From contig QFNN01000028.1 of the NCBI GenBank assembly GCA_003240855.1, forward strand, positions 28,693-47,191: 18,499 bases of DNA, read 5' to 3'. The position numbers were made by a program, and so were the translations under genes. Under the pieces are notes generated by a model, which saw nothing but the letters and a program-made list of their open reading frames with translations, searched no databases and was not told where the DNA came from. The stretch is from Sphingomonas sanxanigenens. Its GTDB lineage: Bacteria > Pseudomonadota > Alphaproteobacteria > Sphingomonadales > Sphingomonadaceae. This document shows, piece after piece, positions 1 to 6,427 of the stretch; positions within the stretch are counted from its first letter, which is position 1; the number at the start of each line of letters is the position of its first letter.

Positions 1-165
1 GTCGGAGTGGGCGTCGGCGTCGGAGTGGGCGTCGGAGTGGGCGTCGGCGTCGGAGTGGGCGTCGGCGTCGGAGTGGGCGTCGGCGTCGGGGTGGGCGTCG
101 GCGTCGGAGTCGGAGTAGGCGTCGGAGCCGGAGCAGGCGTAGGCGCGGGCGTCGGCGCGGAGTTC
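1..165. repeat. Hexamer-based tandem repeat encoding (Thr-Pro)n
   Basis: The stretch is built of near-identical 6-bp units (GTCGGC, GTCGGA, GTGGGC) arranged in 12 and 18-bp higher-order repeats, and continues past the window edge. On the minus strand each 6-bp unit encodes one Thr-Pro dipeptide of the lipoprotein. Units become more diverged towards 165 (Ala-Pro codons), as expected at the edge of an array that expands and contracts by slippage. Because the unit is a multiple of three, length changes would alter linker length without breaking the frame. The plus-strand reading gives (Gly-Val)n and is not a gene. Confidence 0.85.
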
Positions 166-239
166 ACGCCACCGCCGCCTCCGCAGGCGGCAAGCGCCAG
201 CCCGAGACTGAAAACGCAGGCGTTGCGGTGGATTTTCAT
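1..239 (-). CDS. Lipoprotein with Thr-Pro repeat linker, N-terminal part only
   Basis: The gene starts at the ATG at 239 and runs off the left edge, so only about 79 residues are visible. The first 19 residues form a lipoprotein signal peptide: a short basic start (MKIHR), a hydrophobic core, and a lipobox Leu-Ala-Ala-Cys with Cys19 as the lipidation site. Five glycines and a Val-Asn-Ser follow. From about residue 27 the protein is a run of Ala-Pro and Thr-Pro dipeptides that continues to the window edge. Such a linker normally holds a surface or periplasmic domain away from the membrane. The functional domain lies outside the window; sphingomonad proteins with this start are sometimes transferrin-binding-protein-like, but that is only a guess. 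It lies 85 bp downstream of rpoN on the same strand. The only strong Shine-Dalgarno-like sequence, AAGGAGG at 293-287, is too far upstream (about 47 nt) to serve this ATG in the usual way. Confidence 0.75.
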   Translation of the reverse strand, partial: MKIHRNACVFSLGLALAACGGGGGVNSAPTPAPTPAPAPTPTPTPTPTPTPTPTPTPTPTPTPTPTPTPTPTPTPTPTP

Positions 240-324
240 GACAATTCCCAAGGGCAGCCGACAGTTGCCCGGGCTATGCGGGACATCCTCCTTCAAATTG
301 GTTAATGTGCTGGAAAGCAGCCCC

Positions 325-1860
325 TCAGGCGGCGCGCGCGCCGATCGCCTTCTGCCGCCGCCGCTGGACCGACGATCCAATCCCCATGGCCTCGCGATAT
401 TTGGCCACGGTGCGCCGCGCGATGTCGAAACCCTTTTCGCGCAGCAGGTCGACCAGCGTGTCGTCCGATAGGATCGCCGAAGGCTCCTCGGCGGCTATCA
501 GCGCGCGGATCGCGCTCTTGACGGCCTCCGCAGACACCGCGTCGCCGCCATCGGCCGACTGGATCGCGCTGGTGAAGAAATATTTGAGCTCGAACAATCC
601 CCGCGCGCAGCTCAGATATTTGTTGCTGGTGACGCGGCTGACGGTCGATTCGTGCATCCCGATCGCCTCGGCGACGGCGCGCAGCGTCAACGGGCGCAGA
701 TGGGCTACGCCTTTCAGGAAAAAGGCTTCCTGCTGCTTCACGATCTCGCTCGCCACCTTGATGATCGTGCGCTGGCGCTGGTCGAGCGCCTTGATCAACC
801 AGTTGGCGCTCGCCAGCGCTTCGGACAGCCAGGCTTTGGACGCCTTGTCATGCGATCCGCCCTGCAGTTCGACATAATAAGCGCGATTGACCAGGAGGCG
901 CGGCAGCGTTGCGCTGTTGATCTCGATCGCCCAGCCCGCGCCGCGCCGTGCGACGAACAGGTCGGGCGTCACGGCCTGCGTCCGCTCGCCGCCGAAACGC
1001 AGCCCCGGCTTTGGATCATAGCCGCGCAACTCGCGGATCATGTCCGCCATATCCTCGTCGTCGACGCCGCACATGCGTTTGAGCTGGCTCAGCCGCCCTT
1101 GAGCCAGCAGGTCGAGATTGTCGAGCAGTCGCGCCATCGCGGGATCGTAGCGGTCGACCTCACGCGCCTGGATGGCCAGGCATTCCCCCAGCGTCCGCGC
1201 GCCGACGCCCGCCGGATCGAAGCCCTGGATCGTCGCCAGCACGCGCTCGACCATAGCCAGCGGCGCGCCGAGGCGGCCCGCGAGGTCGAGCAGATCGGCC
1301 TCCAGATAGCCAGCCTCGTCGATCTGGTCGATCAGATAGGATGCGATCGCAAGTTCAGGGCCGGCCAGCGTTTCGCCCGCCTGCGCGATCAGATGATCGT
1401 GGAGCGACGGGGCGTCGGCGGCGAAACTGTCGAAATCCGCCGCCTCGCCGTCGCCGCCGCCCGTGCCTGCCAGCCCCAGGGCGCCGTCCATGCCGGGCGC
1501 CGAATCGACGATGCTGTCGATCGCGCTGTCGTGGTGGAAGGTCTCGGCGTTGTAATCGACGTCGAGCGGCGAATCGGTCGCACCGTCGCCATGCGTAATC
1601 AGCCGGTCGGCAGTTTCCGGGTCGGGGGCGTCGCCCCAGCCGTCAGGCGCATCATCGCCGGGATCAGCGCTGTCGTCGGGGGGCGAATCGCCGCGCTCCT
1701 CGCCACCCGCTTCCAGCAGCGGGTTGCGCTCCAGTTCCTCGGCGATGAAGGCCTCGATCTCGAGATTGGACAGCGCCAGAAGCTTGATCGCCTGCTGGAG
1801 CTGCGGCGTCATCACCAGCGACTGGCTCTGACGCAGATCGAGGCGTGGCCCCATCGCCAT
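325..1860 (-). CDS. rpoN: RNA polymerase sigma-54 factor RpoN
   Basis: The 511-residue protein is full length for sigma-54. It directs RNA polymerase to -24/-12 promoters and needs AAA+ activators. Residues about 8-50 are the activator-responsive region I, with the glutamine/leucine-rich pattern (RQSQSLVMTPQLQQAIKLL). A long acidic region II follows (about 50-150, rich in Asp, Gly and Pro), then the core-binding domain, a helix-turn-helix near the VAEAIGMHESTVSRV segment, and the RpoN box ARRTVAKYRE at about 481-490. A basic tail of about 20 residues ends the protein. The start lies 5 bp after the lptB stop, so translation is probably coupled. A second ATG two codons in (1854) is possible. 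In most alphaproteobacteria hpf and ptsN follow; here a lipoprotein gene follows instead. Confidence 0.97.
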   Translation of the reverse strand: MAMGPRLDLRQSQSLVMTPQLQQAIKLLALSNLEIEAFIAEELERNPLLEAGGEERGDSPPDDSADPGDDAPDGWGDAPDPETADRLITHGDGATDSPLDVDYNAETFHHDSAIDSIVDSAPGMDGALGLAGTGGGDGEAADFDSFAADAPSLHDHLIAQAGETLAGPELAIASYLIDQIDEAGYLEADLLDLAGRLGAPLAMVERVLATIQGFDPAGVGARTLGECLAIQAREVDRYDPAMARLLDNLDLLAQGRLSQLKRMCGVDDEDMADMIRELRGYDPKPGLRFGGERTQAVTPDLFVARRGAGWAIEINSATLPRLLVNRAYYVELQGGSHDKASKAWLSEALASANWLIKALDQRQRTIIKVASEIVKQQEAFFLKGVAHLRPLTLRAVAEAIGMHESTVSRVTSNKYLSCARGLFELKYFFTSAIQSADGGDAVSAEAVKSAIRALIAAEEPSAILSDDTLVDLLREKGFDIARRTVAKYREAMGIGSSVQRRRQKAIGARAA

Positions 1861-1865
1861 CGGCG

Positions 1866-2645
1866 CTACAATTCGAAGCTTTCGCCGAGGTAGAGACGGC
1901 GGACATTCTCGTCGGCGACGAGTGCTTCCGGGCTGCCGGCGAAAAGCACGCGACCGTCATAGATGATGCAGGCGCGATCGACGATGTCGAGCGTCTCGCG
2001 GACATTATGGTCGGTGATCAGCACGCCGATATTGCGCTTCTTCAGGTCGCGGACGAGGTCGCGAATGTCGGCGATCGAGATCGGGTCGATGCCCGCAAAC
2101 GGCTCGTCGAGCAGCATGATTGACGGACTCGCGGCCAGCGCGCGCGCAATCTCGCAGCGTCGCCGCTCGCCGCCCGACAGCGCCATCGCCGGCGATTCGC
2201 GCAACCGCGTCAGCCCGAACTCGTCGAGCAGCGTCTCCAGCCGTTCAGCGCGCGCCGCGCGGTCGGGCTCGGCCATCTCGAGCACGGCAGAAATGTTCTG
2301 CGCCACCGTCAGCCCGCGGAAGATCGATGTTTCCTGAGGCAGATAGCCGAGGCCAAGGATCGCGCGGCGATACATGGGCAGCCCGGTAATATCCTCGCCG
2401 TCAAGCATGATGCGGCCCGAATCGGGCTTCACCAGCCCCATCACCGAATAGAAACAGGTCGTCTTGCCCGCGCCGTTGGGGCCGAGCAGGCCCACCACTT
2501 CGCCGCGCCCGACCGACAGCGACACGTCGGACAGCACCACGCGCTTGTCATAGGCCTTGGCGATCGAAACGACGGCAAGCCCGTCCGTCACCGCAGGTAC
2601 GGCGTCGGGGCCGATCGGCGGATCGAAGGTGGCGAGATCGTTCAT
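1866..2645 (-). CDS. lptB: LPS export ABC transporter ATP-binding protein LptB
   Basis: LptB is the cytoplasmic ATPase that powers LptFG to pull lipopolysaccharide from the inner membrane and push it along the LptC-LptA bridge. The chosen ATG gives 259 residues and has GGAG six bases upstream; a GTG at 2666 in the same frame lacks a good ribosome site. All ABC ATPase motifs are present: Walker A GPNGAGKTT (about 55-63), the Q-loop in YLPQE (104), signature LSGGE (156-160), Walker B IMLLDE (Asp180, Glu181) and the H-loop histidine in ITDHNV (213). The first 24 residues are an extension before the usual LptB start. The gene follows lptA after about 100 bp, a gap large enough for its own promoter, and ends 5 bp before rpoN. 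Confidence 0.96.
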   Translation of the reverse strand: MNDLATFDPPIGPDAVPAVTDGLAVVSIAKAYDKRVVLSDVSLSVGRGEVVGLLGPNGAGKTTCFYSVMGLVKPDSGRIMLDGEDITGLPMYRRAILGLGYLPQETSIFRGLTVAQNISAVLEMAEPDRAARAERLETLLDEFGLTRLRESPAMALSGGERRRCEIARALAASPSIMLLDEPFAGIDPISIADIRDLVRDLKKRNIGVLITDHNVRETLDIVDRACIIYDGRVLFAGSPEALVADENVRRLYLGESFEL

Positions 2646-2747
2646 CCTGGCTCCGGCTGCTCGCACGCGCGGGTTACGGGCGCGTTAACGGACTCGATTT
2701 TGGCAAGATTCGTGCATGGCGGCAAGCGTCTGCGCAAGGCGGAAGGG

Positions 2748-3338
2748 TTAGGGCTTCGGGTTTGCCGCAGGCGGCGGCGTGGGGGCGGGGGTCTTGTTCT
2801 GGTCGTTCTGGCGATCGGGGGCCACGAATCGACCGGTTACGCGTCCGCCCCGGCCAGTCTCGATATTGGAGCCGCCGACCGCGGATCCGTCGACGACCGC
2901 GCGGCCATTGTCGAGATCGTAGATCAGCCGCGCGCCCTGGACATGATTCTGCGCCTGATCCAGCCGGACATTGCCGAGCATCGTGATCTGGCGCTTGTTG
3001 AGGTCGTAAATGGCGAAGTCGCCGCGCGCCGTCTGGTCGCCATTGTGGACTACGACGCTGCCCGATGCGTCCATCCGCTGGATCTTGATATTGTCGCCGC
3101 TGGAGGCCTGCCCGGAATAGGCGACAGTCAGGCGCTGCGAATCGAGCGTCATGTCCTGTTGCCTGACCTTCACATTGCCCGAGAAGATTGCGCGATCGGC
3201 GCGATCCTGCACCTCGATCCGGTCGGCCTCGACATCGACGGGCGCGTTGGTGTCATGCTTCTTGCCTGCCTGCCCGTGAGCGGGGCCGGCAAGCGCGATC
3301 ATCGCGACAGAGAGCAGCAGGGCGGCGTGCTTCATCAT
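2748..3338 (-). CDS. lptA: LPS transport periplasmic protein LptA
   Basis: LptA polymerises into the beta-jellyroll bridge that carries LPS across the periplasm. The 196-residue precursor begins with a Sec signal peptide (Met-Met-Lys, hydrophobic core to about residue 19, likely cleavage after Ala-His-Gly at 20-22). The OstA-like beta domain spans about 34-155, with the family pattern VDVEADRIEVQD ... AIFSGNVKVRQQDMTL and the later VTMLGNV-like strand. The C-terminus is a proline/asparagine-rich tail of about 25 residues. Its start overlaps the lptC stop (ATGATG, with TGA inside), and AAGGGGAA lies directly upstream. A second in-frame ATG is the next codon, 3335. Confidence 0.93.
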   Translation of the reverse strand: MMKHAALLLSVAMIALAGPAHGQAGKKHDTNAPVDVEADRIEVQDRADRAIFSGNVKVRQQDMTLDSQRLTVAYSGQASSGDNIKIQRMDASGSVVVHNGDQTARGDFAIYDLNKRQITMLGNVRLDQAQNHVQGARLIYDLDNGRAVVDGSAVGGSNIETGRGGRVTGRFVAPDRQNDQNKTPAPTPPPAANPKP

Positions 3339-3979
3339 TTCCCCTTGGCTGCCCCCTGCACGATATGCAAGCGCGCGCCGCCTTCCAGCGTGACGATGCG
3401 CTGGTTGAGGTCGGCGGACATACGGTCGCCGCTGAAGGTGCCGAGCGGCATGTCGCCTTCGGCCGCGCCGCGGCTCGCGAGCTTGCGCGTCTTGAGGTCG
3501 ATATCGACGTCGCTGGTGTGCAGCCGGTAGCCGTCGGCGGACCGGAAGAGGACGGGGCCGTCGATCGCCATCTTCTCGTCGTCCATATTATAGCGGCCCT
3601 GATTCGCAGCGATCACCGCCGGCCCTTCAGGCAGGCCCAGTCGCGCGGTCACGCTGTTGAGCTGGACGACGGGGTCGGCGGAGCTGTGCTGGACGGCTGA
3701 TCCGGCGCGCAGCACGAAGGCCTGGCCCTTGCTGTCCTGCCCGCGATAGCTGGCCGACGTGACCCGCAGCCGTTCCGAAGCAATGGCGACCTTGTCCTTG
3801 TCCAGCACGAAGCTCAGATCCTTGCCGGTCGTCGGCGGCGCAATCGCGAGGAAGGCGGTCAGCATCCCGATTGCGACTGGCAGCACCACGCGCAGGACGC
3901 GAATCACGCCGTCGTGCCGGCTGCCCGGCGCCGCCCAATGCTGGCGTGTCGAGCGCTGACGGACGGCGGCCTCGGCCAT
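3335..3979 (-). CDS. lptC: LPS export protein LptC
   Basis: LptC is the inner-membrane-anchored part of the LPS bridge and receives LPS from LptBFG before handing it to LptA. The 214-residue protein has a basic N-terminus, one membrane segment at about 28-46 (IRVLRVVLPVAIGMLTAF), and a periplasmic beta domain from about 50 with LptC-type repeats (LRVTSASYRGQDSKGQAFVL, GRYNMDDEKMAIDGPVLF). It starts 8 bp after the rnd stop and overlaps lptA, so rnd-lptC-lptA look translationally coupled. Sequence conservation in this family is low; the call rests on the topology, the strand repeats and the operon. Confidence 0.93.
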   Translation of the reverse strand: MAEAAVRQRSTRQHWAAPGSRHDGVIRVLRVVLPVAIGMLTAFLAIAPPTTGKDLSFVLDKDKVAIASERLRVTSASYRGQDSKGQAFVLRAGSAVQHSSADPVVQLNSVTARLGLPEGPAVIAANQGRYNMDDEKMAIDGPVLFRSADGYRLHTSDVDIDLKTRKLASRGAAEGDMPLGTFSGDRMSADLNQRIVTLEGGARLHIVQGAAKGK

Positions 3980-3987
3980 GGTAACGG

Positions 3988-4605
3988 TCAGACGTGTGCG
4001 AAAATGTCGATCTCGGGCCAGCCGGCGAGATCGAGCGCCGCCCGGTGCGGCAGGAAGTCGAAACAGGCCTGCGCCAGGCCGGCGCGTCCCTCGCGGGCCA
4101 GGCGCCGGTCAAGCTCCTCGCGCAGCGCGTGGAGATAGCGCACGTCCGACGCCGCATAATCCTTTTGCGCGTCGCTCAGCACGGGGCCGCCCCAGTCGGA
4201 CGATTGCTGCTGCTTTGAAATGTCCTGGCCCAGCAGCTCGCGGACCAGCTCCTTCAGCCCGTGTCGGTCGGTATAGGTGCGCACCAGCCGCGACGCCGTC
4301 TTGGTGCAATAGACGGGGGCCGCCATCACGCCGATATAAGCGGCGATGGAGGCGAGGTCGAAGCGTGCGAAATGATAGAGCTTCAGCCGGTCGGGGTCGG
4401 TCAACACCGCCTTAAGATTGGGCGCGGCGAAATCGCTGCCGGGTTTGAAGCGTACGAGATGCTCGTCGCCGCCGCCGTCGGAAATCTGGACGAGGCAAAG
4501 CCGGTCGCGCCCGGGGTGAAGCCCCATGGTTTCGGTGTCGACGGCGACGGGCCCCGGCCCGAGCGCGCCCGCCGGCAGATCTTCTTCATGGAAATGGACA
4601 GCCAT
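3988..4605 (-). CDS. rnd: Ribonuclease D, short single-domain form
   Basis: RNase D is a 3'-5' exoribonuclease acting on tRNA precursors and other structured RNAs. From the ATG at 4605 the protein is 205 residues, the usual length of the alphaproteobacterial form without HRDC domains. The DEDDy catalytic residues are visible: Asp23 and Glu25 in VDTET, Asp83 in HFARFD, and Tyr150-x3-Asp154 in YAASD. A longer reading frame reaches 4704, but those extra 33 residues look non-coding and the exonuclease fold starts at MAVHFHEED. The upstream ribosome site is weak. It is the first gene of the operon with lptC, lptA, lptB and rpoN. Confidence 0.93.
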   Translation of the reverse strand: MAVHFHEEDLPAGALGPGPVAVDTETMGLHPGRDRLCLVQISDGGGDEHLVRFKPGSDFAAPNLKAVLTDPDRLKLYHFARFDLASIAAYIGVMAAPVYCTKTASRLVRTYTDRHGLKELVRELLGQDISKQQQSSDWGGPVLSDAQKDYAASDVRYLHALREELDRRLAREGRAGLAQACFDFLPHRAALDLAGWPEIDIFAHV

Positions 4606-4770
4606 CACGCGGCAATAGGGCAGGCGACCGCGCGGCTCAATGCCCGATTCGCGGTATCGCGACGCTTCGCTTTCCGATCTGGCGCCTTGAACCAGGCGCG
4701 CCATTTTCGGCGGACATGCGCGCTATTTTGCCTGATGATCGCCGTTACCCGCGCATGCGTCGCGAGCTTT

Positions 4771-4796
4771 GCGAACAATTTGCGGAAATTGTTCGC
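4771..4796. promoter_or_regulatory. Perfect 11-bp inverted repeat between divergent rnd and csp genes
   Basis: Two perfect 11-bp arms (GCGAACAATTT at 4771-4781 and its complement at 4786-4796) flank a GCGG spacer. It sits in the 322-bp gap (4606-4927) between the divergent rnd and cold-shock genes. No long T-run follows on either side, so an operator for a dimeric regulator fits better than a terminator; a structured RNA leader is the other option. A second, weaker pair (GACGCGA at 4829-4835 with TCGCGTC at 4846-4852) lies closer to the csp start. I see no convincing -35/-10 pair and no other gene in this gap. Confidence 0.55.
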
Positions 4797-4927
4797 GACA
4801 TGGCCATTTTTTCGGTATGACGTATTTTGACGCGACTCCTGACTTTCGCGTCGGGGAGCTTGCGCCTTTCGCCCGGCGTGCAAGATCTGGTTAAGGCAAT
4901 CGGGCGACCGGGAAAGATTTACAGGGC

Positions 4928-5707
4928 ATGAGTTTCGATCGAGGACGGCGCGGACAGCGCGGCGGCAGGGACAAGCGGGACGGTTTCGGCGACGAGAGCT
5001 ATGACGGCTATCAGGATCGCGGCAGCCGTTTCGGCGGCGGCGGTTTTGGTGGGGGTGATTCCTACGGTGGCGGCGGTGGTCGCGGCGGCTATGGCGGCGG
5101 CGGCTTTGGCGGCGGTGGCGGCGGCGGCGGCTTTGGTGGCGGCGGCGGCGGTTTCGGCGGCGGCCGTGGCGGCGGCATGCCGGCCCAGGTCGTTGGCGAA
5201 GGCAAGGGCGTCGTCAAGTTCTTCAACGCGCAGAAGGGCTTCGGCTTCGTCGTCCGCGACGATGGCGGTGAGGACGTTTTCGTTCATATCAGCGCTGTCG
5301 AACAGGCCGGCCTGACCGGGCTTGCCGAGGGGCAGCCGTTGGGCTTCACGCTTGTCGATCGCGGCGGACGCATCTCGGCGACCGATCTCAAGATCGATGG
5401 CGAACCGCTTCCGGTCACCGATCGCGCGCCGCGCGACGCGGCCGGCCCCGGCGGCGGCGCGCCGCGTGGTGGCCCGCAGCGCCAGTTGACCGGCGAAAAG
5501 GCCAGCGGCACGGTGAAGTTCTTCAACGCGATGAAGGGCTTCGGCTTCATTCAGCGCGACGATGGCCAGCCTGACGCTTTCGTCCACATCAGCGCCGTCG
5601 AGCGCGCGGGCCTTACCAGCCTCAACGAGGGGGATCGCCTCGAGTTTGAACTCGAAGTCGATCGTCGCGGCAAATATGCGGCGGTGAACCTCGTTCCGGT
5701 CCAGTAA
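4928..5707 (+). CDS. Tandem cold-shock domain protein with Gly-rich N-terminus
   Basis: Cold-shock domains bind single-stranded RNA/DNA and act as RNA chaperones. The 259-residue protein has three parts. Residues 1-33 are basic and RG-rich (RGRRGQRGGR). Residues 34-83 are almost pure glycine punctuated by Phe and Tyr (FGGGGF, YGGGG), a disordered tract like those of eukaryotic RNA-binding proteins. Two cold-shock domains follow at about 92-157 and 191-257, joined by a Gly/Pro/Arg linker. Each has both RNA-binding motifs: KGFGFV and VFVHI in the first, KGFGFI and AFVHI in the second. The two domains match at an offset of exactly 100 residues (300 bp), as expected of an internal duplication. 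CAGGG lies just upstream of the ATG. Gly-rich versions occur in sphingomonads; CspA itself is only about 70 residues. Confidence 0.92.
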   Translation: MSFDRGRRGQRGGRDKRDGFGDESYDGYQDRGSRFGGGGFGGGDSYGGGGGRGGYGGGGFGGGGGGGGFGGGGGGFGGGRGGGMPAQVVGEGKGVVKFFNAQKGFGFVVRDDGGEDVFVHISAVEQAGLTGLAEGQPLGFTLVDRGGRISATDLKIDGEPLPVTDRAPRDAAGPGGGAPRGGPQRQLTGEKASGTVKFFNAMKGFGFIQRDDGQPDAFVHISAVERAGLTSLNEGDRLEFELEVDRRGKYAAVNLVPVQ

Positions 5708-5730
5708 GCGATCCGGCGAGACTCAAAGAA

Positions 5731-5768
5731 AGGCCCGGCGATCCATTGATCGCCGGGCCTTTTCTTTT
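5731..5768. terminator. Strong hairpin terminator after the cold-shock gene
   Basis: A perfect 13-bp stem (5731-5743 paired with 5748-5760) with a CATT loop is followed by TTTCTTTT. It lies 24 bp after the csp stop. The other flank reads AAAGAAA, giving a T-rich tract on the minus strand, so it probably also ends the convergent dps transcript. Confidence 0.93.
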
Positions 5769-5816
5769 ATCCGCCTGAGCGGGGGGCGGAGCCGGATCGA
5801 CTTCGCCCCGAACGAA

Positions 5817-6311
5817 TCAACTGCGGCTGGCCTCGAACAGGAACCAGGCGCGCTGTTCTGCTTCGTCGGTCCAGGTGTCGAGAACGCCCGAAGTCGCATT
5901 GTCCTTCGCGGCGTCGACAATCTCCTTCGCCTCGTGGAGCTTCTCGACGAGTTGGAGATTGTCCTGGCGCAGTTCAGCCAGCATGTCCTTGGCGGACACG
6001 AAATCGGCGTCATTGTCCTTGATCGTCTGATGACGCGCAATGTCGCCGATCGACCGCAGCGTCGTGTTGCCGGTCTTGCGGACGCGCTCGGCGATCGCGT
6101 CGGTCGTGCCCAGAATCTGCGTCGCCTGATCGTCGAGCAGCAGATGATAGTCACGGAAATGCGGGCCGGAAACGTGCCAGTGGAAATTCTTGGTCTTGAG
6201 ATAAAGCGCAAAGCTGTCGGCGAGGATGCTGTTCAGCGTGTCGGCCACGGTCGCGGTCGCATTGCTCGCCAGGTCTGTCGGGGTTTTCAGCTTCGGGTCG
6301 GTCTTGGCCAT
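5817..6311 (-). CDS. dps: Dps/ferritin-like DNA-binding protein
   Basis: Dps forms a dodecamer that oxidises and stores iron, and protects DNA from peroxide in starved cells. From the ATG at 6311 the protein is 164 residues; GGAG lies six bases upstream. A second ATG directly before (6314) is too close to that site. The five ferroxidase ligands fall at the classic spacing: His44, His56, Asp60, Asp71 and Glu75 (NFHWHV ... DYHLLLDDQ ... DAIAER), matching His51/His63/Asp67/Asp78/Glu82 of E. coli Dps. The N-terminus carries several lysines (MAKTDPKLK), which may contact DNA. It converges with the cold-shock gene and shares its terminator. Confidence 0.95.
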   Translation of the reverse strand: MAKTDPKLKTPTDLASNATATVADTLNSILADSFALYLKTKNFHWHVSGPHFRDYHLLLDDQATQILGTTDAIAERVRKTGNTTLRSIGDIARHQTIKDNDADFVSAKDMLAELRQDNLQLVEKLHEAKEIVDAAKDNATSGVLDTWTDEAEQRAWFLFEASRS

Positions 6312-6362
6312 CATCTGCTCCTTTGCCGGAATCTGTGCTGGATATGGGGATACGCTCCACAT

Positions 6363-6387
6363 AATGCACGAGCCACAGGAAAGTTAC
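6363..6387 (-). promoter_or_regulatory. Possible EcfG-type (general stress) promoter of dps
   Basis: On the minus strand GTAAC (6387-6383) and CATT (6366-6363) are 16 bp apart, resembling the alphaproteobacterial EcfG consensus GGAAC-N16/17-CGTT with one mismatch in each half. The start of transcription would be near 6355, about 45 bp before the dps ATG. dps genes are known general-stress targets in this class. Two mismatches make this weak. Confidence 0.3.
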
Positions 6388-6427
6388 GCCCGCGATATGC
6401 AGATTCTCGATCTCCGTGAACGGCTTG

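Noticed and set aside
1..165. CRISPR array
   Set aside because: Units are 6-18 bp without unique spacers and lie inside a protein-coding repeat.
7..471. Plus-strand frame coding for a Gly-Val repeat protein
   Set aside because: It is the antisense of the Thr-Pro lipoprotein; the minus strand has a signal peptide and lipobox, and the plus frame continues into rpoN antisense.
652..1893. 413-residue plus-strand frame opposite rpoN
   Set aside because: GC-rich sequence leaves long open antisense frames; the rpoN strand carries clear conserved motifs and the antisense has none.
2700..3530. 276-residue plus-strand frame across lptA and lptC
   Set aside because: Antisense shadow; the minus strand encodes LptA and LptC with signal and membrane segments and overlapping start/stop.
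4771..4796. LexA (SOS) box in the rnd/csp gap
   Set aside because: The alphaproteobacterial LexA box is a GTTC-N7-GTTC direct repeat; here GAAC and GTTC are inverted and 14 bp or more apart.
4919..5587. 222-residue Ala-rich minus-strand frame opposite the cold-shock gene
   Set aside because: Its alanine/threonine runs mirror the GGN glycine codons of the real gene; no motif or ribosome site.
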